Shown one piece after another: positions 45,270 through 56,983 of a DNA stretch of 64,000 nt. A program made the position numbers and the translations under genes. Origin of the DNA: Panax quinquefolius (Eukaryota > Streptophyta > Magnoliopsida > Apiales > Araliaceae); assembly GCA_020205615.1 (NCBI GenBank), contig CM035168.1:126738795-126802794 (forward strand). Reading direction: 5' to 3'. The notes under the pieces were generated by a model. It did not search any database. It saw nothing but the letters and a program-made list of their open reading frames with translations, and had not been told where the DNA came from. How positions within the stretch are numbered: position 1 is the stretch's first letter; every line of letters begins with the position of its first letter.

Positions 45270-47936
45270 TCAGAAGACCCCAACTTTTATAAATAAAGAT
45301 GAATTTTTCTATAAATATTATTTTTGAATATTATGGAATAAATTTGATATAATGTTATAGTTGTGGGTAATATTTATAAATTTTGCAAAGTATGCAAGTT
45401 GTTATAAAATATTCGTTTGGTCTGGGAATATTCTTTTGTTAGGAATATTCGCATAATGGCTCAATCATTGGTGGACCCCACAACATTATCATTTGATCGA
45501 GAAAACGACAAAAAATATTTTTATAAAAATAACTACGGAGGTGTTACCATTAAAACCGTTGAACTACCCTATGGTAAAAGTACAAGAATACGCGTGGTTG
45601 CATAAGAAGACACCTTATTGATTATCGATGCTTACGTGAGAAGTCACTCATTTACGCTTTCAATTATTGCTATAAAGAATTCTTTGATCATATCTCTTAT
45701 ATTATTGATTCAATTATTGTCACAAAGATCATCTCAGATAATATGTTATAGTATTAAATCAATAATTGAGACTTACAAGTTATAAATGATTAATAATTAT
45801 TGAAAGATTAAATATGTGTTATGATGATTGTGGTAAGTTTGATTATTTTATGGGGGGCCTATATGTCATCATCTAAGAGTCTCTTCATCAATAAGATTTA
45901 CCTTCGTTCAATAGTAATTACCCTTGTGAATAGTATTTACCTTCATCAATAGTAATTACCTTGTGAATAGTATTTACCTTCCAATAGTAATTACCCTTGT
46001 GAATAGTATTTACCTTCATCAATAGTAATTATCCTTGTGAATAGTATTTACCTTCGTCAATAAGTAATTACCCTTGTGAATAGTATTTACCTTCATCAAT
46101 AGTATTTACCTTCGTTAATAGTAATTACCTTTACCAGACGTCGAACCACTTGTCGCTTCACATTACAAAGGCCGAACCACTTGTCGTTTCACATTACAAA
46201 GGCCAAACCAACTCGTCAAGCCACTCGCTTTTCACACTAAGAAGTGCTAAGCTAGAAATCTTCTATAAATAGAGGCCTTAGGGCTTCATTATTTTCACTT
46301 AATTCATTCAAGCTATATAGAGAGAAAGTATATAGAGAATAAGAGAAAGAAGAAGAGTATTTTGTTACTACTACACCGTTTGCAAAGATTCAATCTCCTA
46401 CCAAATGTGGGGGTGTTATTCTTTCTTATTCATGAAGAGAACTGTTGTTATTCCATCGCTTATTATTCTCGTTGGAATAACTCAGATAAGTGGTTTACCC
46501 TATACTTGGTGACATTCTTCTATTATTCTCATTGGAACATCCTCGTCGTGTGTTTTACAACCGGGACGGTTCCGCCTTTTTATTATTATTCGTTGGAACA
46601 TCCTCGCTCGTGTGTTTTACACCGACTGGTTAAAATTTTTATTATTCTCGTTGGAACATCCTCGCTCGTGTGTTTTACACCGGACCGGTTCCGCTCTTTA
46701 TTATTCTCGTTGGAATATCCTATCTCGTGTGTTTTACACCGGATCCGTTCCATCTTTATTATTACATTGAACATCCCGCTTTGTGAATTTCACCGACCGG
46801 TTCCGTTATTTATTATTCATTGGAATAACCCGTCTGTGGCTTCATCGCATTTATGGTGATTTCTTTTGTTATTCCATTCTTTATTATACCCAAATTGGTT
46901 AAAACTTTGACTTCTATACTCCATGAAATTAGTAGAATATCCTCGATATTTTGCGTTTCATCCAAAGATCTTTTCATGGAAATATTCTTCCGATCATTCT
47001 TGAATTTTACTCTACAAAACAAAGATCATGTTGACAATTGGACGTTAATAATTCCCGGATAAAATAATTCTTGAACTTGTTTTATTGAATTCTTATATCA
47101 TTGTCATCATCCCTCATGTTTATATTTTTTGAAAGTCATCTGTGGCCTCAGTAGTGCATAGATGGACTTGGTATGATTTACGACTCAGAGACTATTTGTG
47201 TAATCATGATCGTAATGTTACAAATGATGTGATAAAAATCCTCAAAGTGGTCAGTAGTAGTGCATTGATGGACGATTGTTGGCATGATCATGACCATTAA
47301 TGAATACACAAATATTCTTGGCCCGTGAGTGCATGAATAATTGTGGTCGTGATACTAAAGAATATCCTGGTCAGTAAAAGTGGGTGATTCGATGATGTGG
47401 AATATTTATTAAAGCCGAGTCTCAACTATAACAAATGATGAAAAACCTTTAAAACCTAAAAGATAGTAGACTTTATTTTCTACTGACTCTTTTAATGGAT
47501 CAGATATATTCACCGCAGCTTAAACCGGTTGTCATTGTATTTTATCGGTTTAACATTATCAAGACTATTGATAATTTATTCTCGCATTATCTTAGTCATA
47601 ATATTTTTCATCGGGCTAGTTGAGCTCACCCTTTCTTTCACCGTTTCTTCGTGAAATGATAATATAGCCGGGACGAAGTCTGGGAAACGAAAGTGATGGT
47701 CCCGAAGATAAGATTAGTAGTCCTCACTATTCTCGTAAAATAGTGTGATAATAATCAGAATGAGGACTTTTGTTTGAGTTTGTATAATATCTAGTAGATT
47801 TATATTTGTATTTAAACTCTCACGGTTTATGTCGTATTTATACACGGCGCTTATGTTAATAAGTTGTATTTAAATTTCGCACCATGTAAGTGGCGACTCA
47901 AGATGGGTGATGTATACCTATTTTTGGGGCGTCACA
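45270..47936 (+). repeat. 3' LTR of gypsy element 2
   Basis: 2.67 kb, after the purine tract CATAAGAAGGGAGG and ending GGCGTCACA. Same arrays at about 45895-46125, 46139-46205 and 46505-46850. Both LTRs begin with the same unusual TCAGAAGACC. Confidence 0.9.
46264..46271 (+). promoter_or_regulatory. LTR promoter TATA box, element 2 3' LTR
   Basis: TATAAATAGAGGCC, colinear with 38756-38763. Confidence 0.8.
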
Positions 47937-48420
47937 CTTCTTCGAGCAAGCTTAAGGAGACAGATCGGGATGAGAACCGATAGAGACCGAGAAAAAGAAT
48001 GAAGGAATAAAGACCACTACTGAAGGCGGGTCAAGAAATATAACAATTGAGAGCGGGGTGGAAGACGTTCGTCCGCCTAAAATTTTGCAGAGAGTGAATA
48101 GATTTATACCTAACACTCAACACAGACGTATAGTACATTATCTTGGATCAAATTAAAAATCAACCTATCTTCGAGCCACCTCGAGATAACATTAAGCCCA
48201 GGAAAGGGAATTCTCGTAAGTATTGTGATTATCATCAAGCTTTGGTCATGATATCTGAACGATTGTGCTTAGTTTGAAGGACTTTATTGAAAGAAAGGTC
48301 TGGCGGGGCTTTAATTCAAGATATGTGGTCGCGAACTAATCAACAAGCAAGAGACAGAGGGCCTGTTTAACAATTTCTCAACCAGCGAAAGAAGCGTTGC
48401 CCGGTCCGAATGACTGCAAG
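47937..48420 (+). pseudogene. Tat element gag, second part (after nested insertion)
   Basis: Resumes Ser- and charge-rich gag sequence directly after the 3' LTR of element 2. Near 48215-48260 it shows NSRKYCDYHQA and downstream residues of a C/H-rich zinc motif, typical of Tat gag C-termini. Many stops. Confidence 0.65.
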
Positions 48421-48599
48421 ACACGTGGTAGATGTCATCATCGGGTACTTCGCATACTCATTGGAAAAAGTTACAAAATTACTTGGATTCGGTCATGTCA
48501 GTGGCGGGTACCCTCCCAAAGATTGACAGACCTTATTCGAGTACGGTAATCTCCTTTTCTCATGAAGATTACCCTTCGGAAGTCATCGAACCGCACGAG

Positions 48600-48920
48600 G
48601 ATCATTGGTCTTGATCGCTGAAGTGGGTTTTAGTGGATATGAAGCGGATGATGGTAGATAATGGGTCTTCGTAGATATTACAGTATGCCCACGCTTATCG
48701 GAGGATGCACTTAGGCAGGCGAAAGATGGAGATAGACAGAGGCTCCTTTATATGGTTTTAGTAACGACCCGGTCAAGGTGTTTGGAACCATTGAACACCA
48801 AATATCTTGAGCGGCCCCAACGGTAGAAATTATTTGCAAATTTTATGTTGTGCATATAAATTCCGCTTATAATGCTATTTGGGAAGGCCTACTTTAATTG
48901 CTTTAAGTCGTGATCTCTAT
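48600..48920 (+). pseudogene. Tat element protease
   Basis: MMVDNGSS followed by a stop and IL (48645-48690) corresponds to the DNGSSxxIL active-site block of Tat proteases; flanking frames are broken. Confidence 0.6.
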
Positions 48921-49149
48921 TCCTCATTTCAAAATCAAATTTCCTACCATGGGGTTGGGGAAAGGTGAAAGGGATTTGGATCCGCTAGAAGGTGTTATAG
49001 AACGCTGTGATCACTTCGTGAGTTGGAGTATCGAAATAGAATCAAACCATGACGATAGAGATCGAACCCTTCACAGAGAGTAGTTCGAACCGATTTGGTC
49101 ACGCTGTAAATTTGAAGAAACGGAGGAGATAGAGCTCACCCCGGGCAAA

Positions 49150-50110
49150 GAGAACAAGACGGTGCAAATAGGTTCGGGTCTGCCAGAGCCTCTCCGGACG
49201 AACCTTGTGGAGCTCCTGCAATGCTATGTTGACATTTTCGCATGGGAACCTCAGGATATGCCAGGAGTAAGAAGGGATATCGCTGAGCATCGGTTGGAGG
49301 TGGACCCGTCGAAGAAGCCAGTCCGACAGAAGAGGAGGATTTTCGCTTTTTGAACGTCGGCCGAATCATTGATGAAGAGATTACAAAGTCGTTGGCGGTG
49401 ACTTCATCTTTGAGATCGACTACCCACAATGGATGGCGAATGTGGTCTTTGGTCCTAAAGCAAAATGGTAAATGGCGAGTCTGATCGACTACTAATCGAC
49501 CTAAATAAAGCTTGTCAAAGGATTTCTACCCGCCACCCCACATCGACCAACTCATTGATGCCACTTCGGCACGCTTTGTTAAGTTTCATGGACGCGTTCT
49601 CCGGATATCATCAAATTTCCATGCTAGAGGAGGATATACCAAGACGGCGTTCATTACGCATCGTTCGGTATATGCCTATAAGAAAATGACTTTCTACTCA
49701 TCAATGCCGAAGCCACATACCGAGGATAATGAACCATGTCTTGAGATATCATTTGGCGGGGAATGTGGAGGTGACGTGGACTACATGATTGTTAAAAGCA
49801 TGTTGGTGCATAAACATCCGGATGATTTAGAAGAATGCTTTCGCATAATTCGTCATCACAATTTGAGATTGAACCCCACTAAGTGCACCTTCGGTCTTGG
49901 GTAGCAAGTTTCGGGTTATCTTGTCGATCGAGAGAGGAATGAAGCCAATCCAGAGAAGATTCAAGCGATCTTAAACATGAAGACTCCTCGGTCATTTAAA
50001 GATGTTCAACGTCATTTGGAAGGATTGCACTTTTAAGGAGGTTTATGTCCAAGTCGGCGAGAGAAAGATGTTTACTGGATTCTTTGATACATTGAAAGTA
50101 GAAGAATGCA
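49150..50110 (+). pseudogene. Tat element reverse transcriptase
   Basis: A PR-RT linker block (CYVDIFAWEPQDMPGVRRD at 49222-49280) is followed by RT pieces: DLNKACQ, KDFYPPPHIDQLIDATS and HPDDLEECFRIIRHHNLRLN (to 49900). The catalytic box reads DVDYMIVKS, so the second Asp of YVDD is Tyr as sequenced (codon 49782-49784). Confidence 0.85.
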
Positions 50111-50580
50111 AAGACGTTTCAATGGACTTGAGTGTGAGGACGCCTTCCAGAGCATCAAGTCCTACCTATCTTCTAAGACCTTTGTTGGTGAAACCCACTC
50201 CTCTTTGAACCCCTATATTTGTACTTAGCAACTAGTTAGATTTGGCGGTAGGAGCGGTTTTGGTGCGTGAAGTTGGGGTTAAGACCTTACTTATTATGTA
50301 AAGCCATGTCCTTCTGGATCTTTGAAACAAGGTACCGAACATTGAAAAGTTTGTTTTTGCTTTAATAAGCGCTAGTCGAAAGCTTAAGCAATACTTCCGT
50401 GGTAGATTGGTAATAGGATATCTGGATCGACCTTTGAAGAAGATTATGGGCAAACCCGAGGTATCGGGGAGATTAACCGTGCGTAGACGATGGAGTTTTC
50501 CTATTTTTCATTGAATATCATCCCCGAACCGCCATCAAAGGGCAAGCCTTGGCTGATTTTGTAGTTGAATGCTTGTTTTC
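50110..50580 (+). pseudogene. Tat element gypsy-type RNase H
   Basis: Weakly conserved pieces such as AVGAVLVREVGVK, VPNIEKFVFALISASRKLKQ and YFRGRLVIGYLDRPLKKI follow RT in order. They represent the degenerate first RNase H typical of the Tat lineage. Confidence 0.65.
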
Positions 50581-50602
50581 AAGTCGATGAAGTTGTGGCG
50601 TT

Positions 50603-51010
50603 GTGGCGAAGGAAGGATCAGCAGAGCGATTCGCGATTCTTCATGAAGCGAGTTCGTGGGCCCGATGCAGATGGGTCTTCTACCACGGACATCGTGGAGC
50701 GAGGATTATTACGGCGAGTGGGAGGATTCAAAGTATAGCGAGCCATCGATTTCGGATTCAAAGCGACAAACAACGGTCGAGTATGAGGCGGTACTTACAG
50801 GGTTACGACTCGCAAAGAGTCTTGAAGTGCAAAGAATAATCATCTTCAGTGATTCTCAGTTAGTCGTTAAGCAACTTTCTGGGGAATACGAAGCTCGAGG
50901 CCCAAAAATGATTAAATATCTAACAGAATTAAAGGAACAACTTCAGCATTTCCAATCCTACGAGTTTTAAGTGGTCGAGCGTAATAACAATTCAATTGCT
51001 GATGCACTCT
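50603..51010 (+). pseudogene. Tat element second (archaeal-type) RNase H
   Basis: An open stretch has TTVEYEAVLTGLRLAKSLEV and IIIFSDSQLVVKQLSGEYEA (50770-50910). NEAEYEA- and SDSQLV-type blocks are diagnostic of the additional RNase H acquired by Tat elements. Its end is included in the 635-bp duplication. Confidence 0.85.
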
Positions 51011-51558
51011 CCAAATTAGCCACTACGGATGTTAACGTCTTTGATGGGTCGGTTTATTTAGAAACTTTACAACATCCTAGTGTCCTTTATGAATCGGTAA
51101 TGTGCATTGATCGAATCAACTGCTGGTTGACTCCATATATAGAGTATCTGGCAGATGGCGTCTTACCTTCGGATCAGATGCTCGCTAAGAAAATCAAGTA
51201 CAAAAGTGCTAATTTTGTTCTGATTGATGGGGATCATTTCAAGAGCTTTTCATCTCCCCTACTAAAATGTCTAACTCCATCCGTTGAATATATCTTCTTG
51301 GAAGATACATGAAGGTATCTGTGGCGACCATATGGCGGCTAAGTCATTAGCCTATAAAGTACTTCGACAAGAATACTACTGGCCTACCATTTTCAAAGAA
51401 ACGACTGAATACGTCAAAAAGTGCGAGAAGTGTCAACTCAACAGTCCGATCCCACATCAGCCACCAGAATAGCTATATTCGATCTTATCTCCTATACCCT
51501 TCGGTGTCTGAGGGGTTGATATACTGGGTCCACTACCGAAGGCAAAAGGTCAAGTCAG
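50924..51558 (+). repeat. 635-bp tandem duplication in the Tat pol, first copy
   Basis: Runs from CAGAATTAAAGGAACAACTT to GTCAAGTCAG and covers the end of the second RNase H and the zinc-binding start of integrase (CEKCQLNSPIPHQPPE at 51424-51470). Confidence 0.93.
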
Positions 51559-52989
51559 CAGAATTGAAGGAACAACTTCAACATTTCCAATCCTACGAGT
51601 TTCAGGGGGTCAAGCGTAATAACAATTCCATTGCTGATGCACTCTCCAAATTAGCCACTACGGATGTTAACGTCTTTGATGGGTCGGTTTACTTAGAAAT
51701 TTTGCAACATCCTAGTGTCCATTATGAATCGGTGATGTGCATTGACCGAACCAACTGCTGGTTGACTCCATATATAGAGTATCTGGCAGATGGCGTTTTA
51801 CCTTCGGATCGAATGCTAGCCAAGAAAATCAAGTTTAAGAGTGCTAATTTTATTCTGATTGATGGGGATCTGTTCAGAAGGGCTTTCTCATCTCCACTTC
51901 TTGAAATGCGACTCCATCCGTTCTGAATATGCTTCTCAAGGAAGTACATGAAGGCATCTGTGGCGACCGTATATACGGCTAAGTCATTAGCTTATAAAGT
52001 ACTTGACAAGGGTACTCTTGGCCTACCATCTTCAAAGAAGCTTAATCGAATACGTCAAGAAGTGCGAGAAGTGTCAACTCAACAAATCCGATCCCACATC
52101 AGCCACCAGAAGAGCTATACTCGATCTTATCTCCTATACCCTTTTGTTCGGGGGTTGATATACTGGGTCCATTACCGAAGGCAAAAGGTCAAGTCAGTTT
52201 TGTTATAGTTGCCATTGACTATATGACCAAGTGGGTAGAAGCAAAGCCACTTAGGTTAATAACAGAACAGGAATGCTTGAAATTTTGAAAGAATCGGGAG
52301 TATTTCGTTCGGATTCCTAAGGTGGTAATATCGGACAATGGACGCGGTTTATGGGATCGAAATTTGAAGCATTTTTGAAAGAAGCTGGGGATTCAAAGAT
52401 GAAAGACTTCAAATTGGCTCATCCACAGTCAAATGGACAAGTTGAAGTGACCAACAGAACGTTGCTGAATGGGATCAAGCGCAGATTGGATGAAGCCAAG
52501 GGCAGATAGCCAGAGGAGCTACTTATCGTGTTATGGTCTTATCGAACTACTCCGAGGACTACAACGGGGGATTCACCTTTTAGACTGGCCTATGGTACTG
52601 ATGCCTTAGTCCCAGTTGAAATTGGATCTCCAAGTCTTCGGGTCAGTCAATTCAGAGAGATCTACAATAAGGAAGTGCTTAAGGCCAATCTTGATTTGCT
52701 TGAGGAAGTAAGAGAAACAGCCTTAATCAAATTGGCAGCCTATCAACGAAGAGTGGCTAAGTATTATAACAAGGGGGTAAAGCTTCGCAGGTTCGACGTA
52801 GGAGATTTTGTTCTCAGAGAAGCCGAAGCATCTACACCTCAGAATCTGGGAAAACTGATGCCAAACTGGGAAGGACCGTATGAAATCACTGAAGTGCCGA
52901 AGCCGGGAACTTATCGGTTGAAGGCATTAGATGGGTCGGCAATTAAGAATACTTGGCACGCTGGCAGGCTTAGGAAGTACTTTCAGTAA
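51270..52989 (+). pseudogene. Tat element integrase
   Basis: The zinc-binding domain is present twice through the duplication. The core is readable around GHPQSNGQVEV-like residues (LAHPQSNGQVEVTNRTLLNG, 52415-52480), then an intact 153-codon C-terminal ORF (52528-52989). That ORF contains YRTTPRTTTGDSPFRLAYGT, DFVLREAEAS and NWEGPYEITEVPKPGTYRL. It ends LRKYFQ, the normal Tat integrase end. Confidence 0.88.
51559..52197 (+). repeat. 635-bp tandem duplication in the Tat pol, second copy
   Basis: Repeats 50924-51558 with few changes, joined head to tail with a short CAG overlap at the junction. Confidence 0.93.
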
Positions 52990-53089
52990 AAATGATGTCA
53001 GTACATTGGAAGTATGTAAATATTTATGTCATCATCAATAAAAGTTCCCTTTTTTCTCGAACAAATCTTGTCTTCGGTGCTGATCAGGT

Positions 53090-53790
53090 CATTGGTGTTA
53101 GGAGGTTCGGGTGGACTCGCTGACCATTTGATGGTAGCCTTTTCGGCAGGTGGTCCTTATGAGTTTGTCAGGCCCTTCGTGGTAGGCAAACGTCATTGGT
53201 GTTAGGAGGTTCGGGTGGACTCGCTGGCCATTCGATGGTAGCCTAAATGGCAGGTGGACTTTATGAGTTTGTCAGGCCCTTCGGGGTAGGTAAACGCCAT
53301 TGGTGTTAGGAGGTTTGGGTGGACTCGCTGACCATTCGATGGTAGCCTTTTCGGCAGGTGGTCCTTATGAGTTTGTCAGGCCCTTCGTGGTAGGCAAATG
53401 TCATTGGTGTTAGGAGGTTCGGGTGGACTCGCTGGCCATTCGATGATAGCCTAAATGGCAGGTGGACCTTATGAGTTTGTCAGGCCCTTCGTGGTAGGCA
53501 AACGTCATTGGTGTTAGGAGGTTCGGGTGGACTCGCTGATCATTCGATGGTAGCCTTTTCGACAGGTGGTCCTTATGAGTTTGTCAGGCCCTTCGTAGTA
53601 GGCAAACGTCATTGGTGTTAGGAGGTTCGGGTGGACTCGCTGGCCATTCGATGGTAGCCTAAATGGCAGGTGGACCTTATGAGTTTGTCAGGCCCTTCGT
53701 GGTAGGCAAATGTCATCCTTCAGACCTTGTCAGGCCATTCGTGGTAGGCAAATGTCATCTTTTGATTTTGTTAGGCCTTTCGGGGTAAAC
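53090..53790 (+). repeat. Dimeric tandem repeat downstream of the Tat integrase
   Basis: Six units of about 103 bp from 53090 to 53715, each starting CATTGGTGTTAGGAGGTT, plus decayed partial units to 53790. Two unit types alternate: one has CCTTTTCGGCAGGTGGTCC, the other CCTAAATGGCAGGTGGAC. The true period is therefore a dimer of about 207 bp present three times. Confidence 0.93.
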
Positions 53791-53799
53791 AAATTCCTA

Positions 53800-54129
53800 A
53801 TGAAGCAGATCTTTCTCACACTTGTGAACTAATAAGTATCCCTTTATTTTATTGCACGAATTTTCTCTAAGTGTTGAGTTCTGAATGCCTCATTCTTTAA
53901 TTTCATCTTATCTGTTATATGACATGTTTAGTTGTTACTTAACAGTTCGGGTTCAGTCCATGAAAGAGTTTGTGCATCTTTCCAGATTAAATTAATATTG
54001 GAGTATTGGCAGAAAATAAATACACCGAAGTCATAAGGAATGAAGCCATTTTTCATTGATATTCAATCTAATCACAATATTAGATAATTTTTACAAGTCC
54101 TATAAATTAAAGGAAAAAAAATAATAACA
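53800..54129. other. Non-coding spacer of the Tat element
   Basis: Between the tandem repeats and the 3' end of the antisense gene; contains an A-rich run (54110-54135). Nothing recognisable. Confidence 0.5.
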
Positions 54130-56654
54130 AAAACAAGAACATCAGCTTCAGGCGCCATCTTCGTCATCCGAAGAATCGAGTAAGGATGGATCCAAGTTGG
54201 TCGTCAGAATCACTTCTCCTTGCCACGACCGTGAGAGCTCGTAATCTCGTAATATATCTTCATTATCTCCCATTGATTTCATCCGAGTTCAGTACTCTTC
54301 ATATATTTGTTTATGGAAGGTCATTTGGTTAGAGGAGGCCCAAGGTCCCAAGAGCCTTGAGTTCTCGGATTTCTTCTTGAGCTTGTTGCTTTATTTAGAT
54401 GATTTGAGTCTCTGCCTCTAGTTTGTGGATGGTCTTGGTGGGGATTTTAGCATCGACCTTTAATTCCTCGATCTTCTCCATCCTTATCTCGCTCCTCCGA
54501 ACCAAGTCGATGTTAATTTTGACGATCTCCGTCTTGGTCAGACTTTGATTGACTTTAGCTCTTCATTGGAGGCCTTCACATCTCCCTTGGCTTGAGCTAA
54601 CTCTTTTTGAAGCCCTTCATTTGTATGAAGAATGCATTCACGTTGAGTCTTTTTCTTAGCCAAGGCAGACTTCAGAAGGGCATTCTCCTTCCTCAGGGCC
54701 TCTTCCTCAGATTCGGCTTCGAGGGACCTCAGACGCAGACGCCCGAACACAGCATTTGCCTATGCGTTTCCAATATTATTTAATCAGTTTTCAGTTGTAT
54801 AAGTAAGAAGATAAAATCGGAAATAAAGGGGAGAATCGTTTACCTTCGTCAAGTAGCTCATGCCTTCGCTGAGTAAATCCACATTCGAACTGTTCCCGAA
54901 CCGATGATCATCGGTTTCGCGAACGAAGGTGTTGAACAGTTGAAAGGGAAAATGGGCATTGAATCGGGGCCACATCGTTGAAGAGGCCATGGCGTCTCTT
55001 TGGAATTCGGTAGTTGTTTTCTTTGCGGGGAGAAGGTGGGGGTTGATTGTAAACTGGCGAGGAGTCCACATGAATGGTTTCAGGAGAGGGAGACCGAGCA
55101 GGAGTGGGTTCGGGAGTCGGCGAAGGTGCAGAAGATGTACCGGGGTGGCTGTCTGATGGATATTTTCTTTTTCGGGATGGAGTGGGGACAGATCTGGTCG
55201 GTTCATCGTCAGGCACTTGAGTTTCTGTGGACGTATTCAGAGGAATGACAGCCGAAGATGTGGGAACTCGGAGCTCTTCGGCAGTCAGGGGGGTTATCTT
55301 AGTCCTTATTTTCTTTACACGAAGGACCTTAGCCCGATCATGCAATGGAATGTCGAGTAGGCTCCTCCTCACCGGGGTAGGTTTAGAAGATGTAGTATTG
55401 GGGTCGGTTGAGAGGGCTGTTTGTGGGGTTGCTTCGGGAAGTGTTTCCGGATCACTTTCGGGGTTTGTTTCTGGTTGGGTGGATTTGGATCTTTTGGCGG
55501 ATCTTTTTCTTCATGAGGTCCGAGGTTTTCTTGGGTATGTTAGGTTTGGTCGATTCGAGGTTCATCATTTTGAAGGGAATTAGTTGGTGGATCGATGGTA
55601 GGGGATCAACCCAGAAGATTCTTCAAACCGGATGCTCTTCACTCGCATCCGTATTCTTCCTCGCCAAAAATCTTCCAGTCTCTCACTTCCAAAGAAGTCG
55701 GTTTGATCAGAGACACTGCAAAAAATCATGTATCAGAACCCGTATCACTTATATATCTCAAAAATTATGTTACAAAGTTGTTCGAAACTTACACTTGTGG
55801 TCATATAGCCAGGCTTGTTTGGTCAGAAGTGTAAAACTCCATTCTTTTGGAGGAATCTTTTTCAAAAAGTTTGTCATCTCCCTCACACGCTCTTCGGAGA
55901 TGTCTCCAAAGTCGCCAGAGACCCGATCGAGGTAGTCAACTGGAAAGAAGAGATCTCGGTCCCGTGACAAAAAACCACTCTCGTGCCAACCCTTGTCTTT
56001 GGAAGGGGTATCCATCGTGGGTCTCTCTCTCGAATCTCGGTGTTGGGTGGGGAGACCGCTTGCTCAACATTTTGAAGCCTCGTTCTCGAGACTTTCCGTG
56101 CAGAAGAGGTGAAGAAGATGTCAACGGAGGAGAAATCCCTAATTCATGACAAAAGGCAATGAATGCCGGGATACGGATGTAGGAGTTGGGCACTAATCGA
56201 GCAAAGCCCACTCCTATGAACCCTAGGAGGGTAACGATAAAAGCATGGAGAGGTAAGCGAACCCCTTTTCCGAGAAAAGGTGACCAGGCATGGCGACCCA
56301 ACCGTCTGTCATTTGTACATACGTTCTTCGGGAGATAGGAGCCCTTATGGCATACATGTCGTGAATCGATAACGAGTCCCGAGGATACATATTTCAGATT
56401 CCGTGACGGAGGAAGGATATGGCATGGGGAAAGCGTTCCCCATCCTTGAAAAAAGTCGAAGCGGATGACGAGAGGGGGTCGGGGTGGATTTCCCCATGGT
56501 TGTTGAAGATTGGGGTTGGAACTTGAACCCTCTTGGTTAGGGTTTGGGTTGGGAGAGTTATGGTGGAATTCACAATCACCATTGTTGAGATTTCGTGTAT
56601 CGAGGAGAAAAAGTTCGCAGAGAGGATAAGAAAGCTCAAAGGTTCAAATTTCAA
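54130..56654 (-). CDS. Antisense gene of the Tat element (PF04195-like), with introns
   Basis: Lies between integrase and 3' LTR on the opposite strand. The N-terminal part resembles the 'putative gypsy type transposon' family of Tat elements: LPLHAFIVTLLGFIGVGFAR, LVPNSYIRIPAFIAFCHELG, then a KGWHESGFLSRDRDLFFPVD block ending TKQAWLYDH. A canonical 77-bp intron (55716-55792, GTAAGT...TTTTTTGCAG) follows. Then come RDWKIFGEEEYGCE, a Pro/Ser-rich linker (SAPSPTPEPTPARSPSPE) and YLTK. A second intron (54760-54843, GTAAAC...ACGCATAG) precedes a coiled coil (KENALLKSALAKKK, then LQKELAQAKGDV). A few frameshifts prevent one continuous frame. The start (56654 or 56589) and end are uncertain. Function is unknown; such extra ORFs are a known trait of the Tat lineage. 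Confidence 0.7.
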
Positions 56655-56983
56655 ATTAGCAGTAAAACCGCTATAATTGGTAAAGTTTACCTTTTATCTT
56701 GTGAGTTATACTGGTGAATCGAGGGCGCACATTTAATTCATTGCAATGATGATGAATGGGAAGAGGTTTCGTCCATTTTGGGTCTAAATATCTTCACCGA
56801 GTGGGCGTTGCCTCTATTGGGCTTCCCATTTCTATTCCTGATATCAATTTGGACCGATTTTGATGGGCTTTAGTGAGTTTCACTTTGGATCTCTTGTGAT
56901 TTATCATAATTCGTTATATCATGGGCCTATACTGTTTATAGTCTTTCATTAAACACCCTGTTTAATAAAAGACTAGGGGGCAA
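56655..56983. other. Spacer with polypurine tract, Tat element
   Basis: Possible promoter side of the antisense gene on the minus strand. On the plus strand it ends in the purine-rich AAAAGACTAGGGGGCAA that would prime plus-strand synthesis. Confidence 0.55.

Larger units (their letters stand above)
37798..47936 (+). mobile_element. Ty3/gypsy chromovirus element 2 (Tekay/Del-like), nested in the Tat gag
   Basis: 10.1 kb: 5' LTR 37798-40426, PBS 40430, gag, protease, RT, RNase H, integrase, chromodomain-like end, PPT (45258-45269), 3' LTR 45270-47936. The internal proteins are close relatives of element 1, but the LTRs are a distinct family with different internal arrays. It interrupts the Tat gag. 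Reading frames are broken many times. Confidence 0.9.

Noticed and set aside
54959..55935. Plus-strand ORFs of 118 and 175 codons in the Tat element
   Set aside because: They are shadows of the antisense gene, whose minus-strand frames carry the conserved blocks and splice sites.
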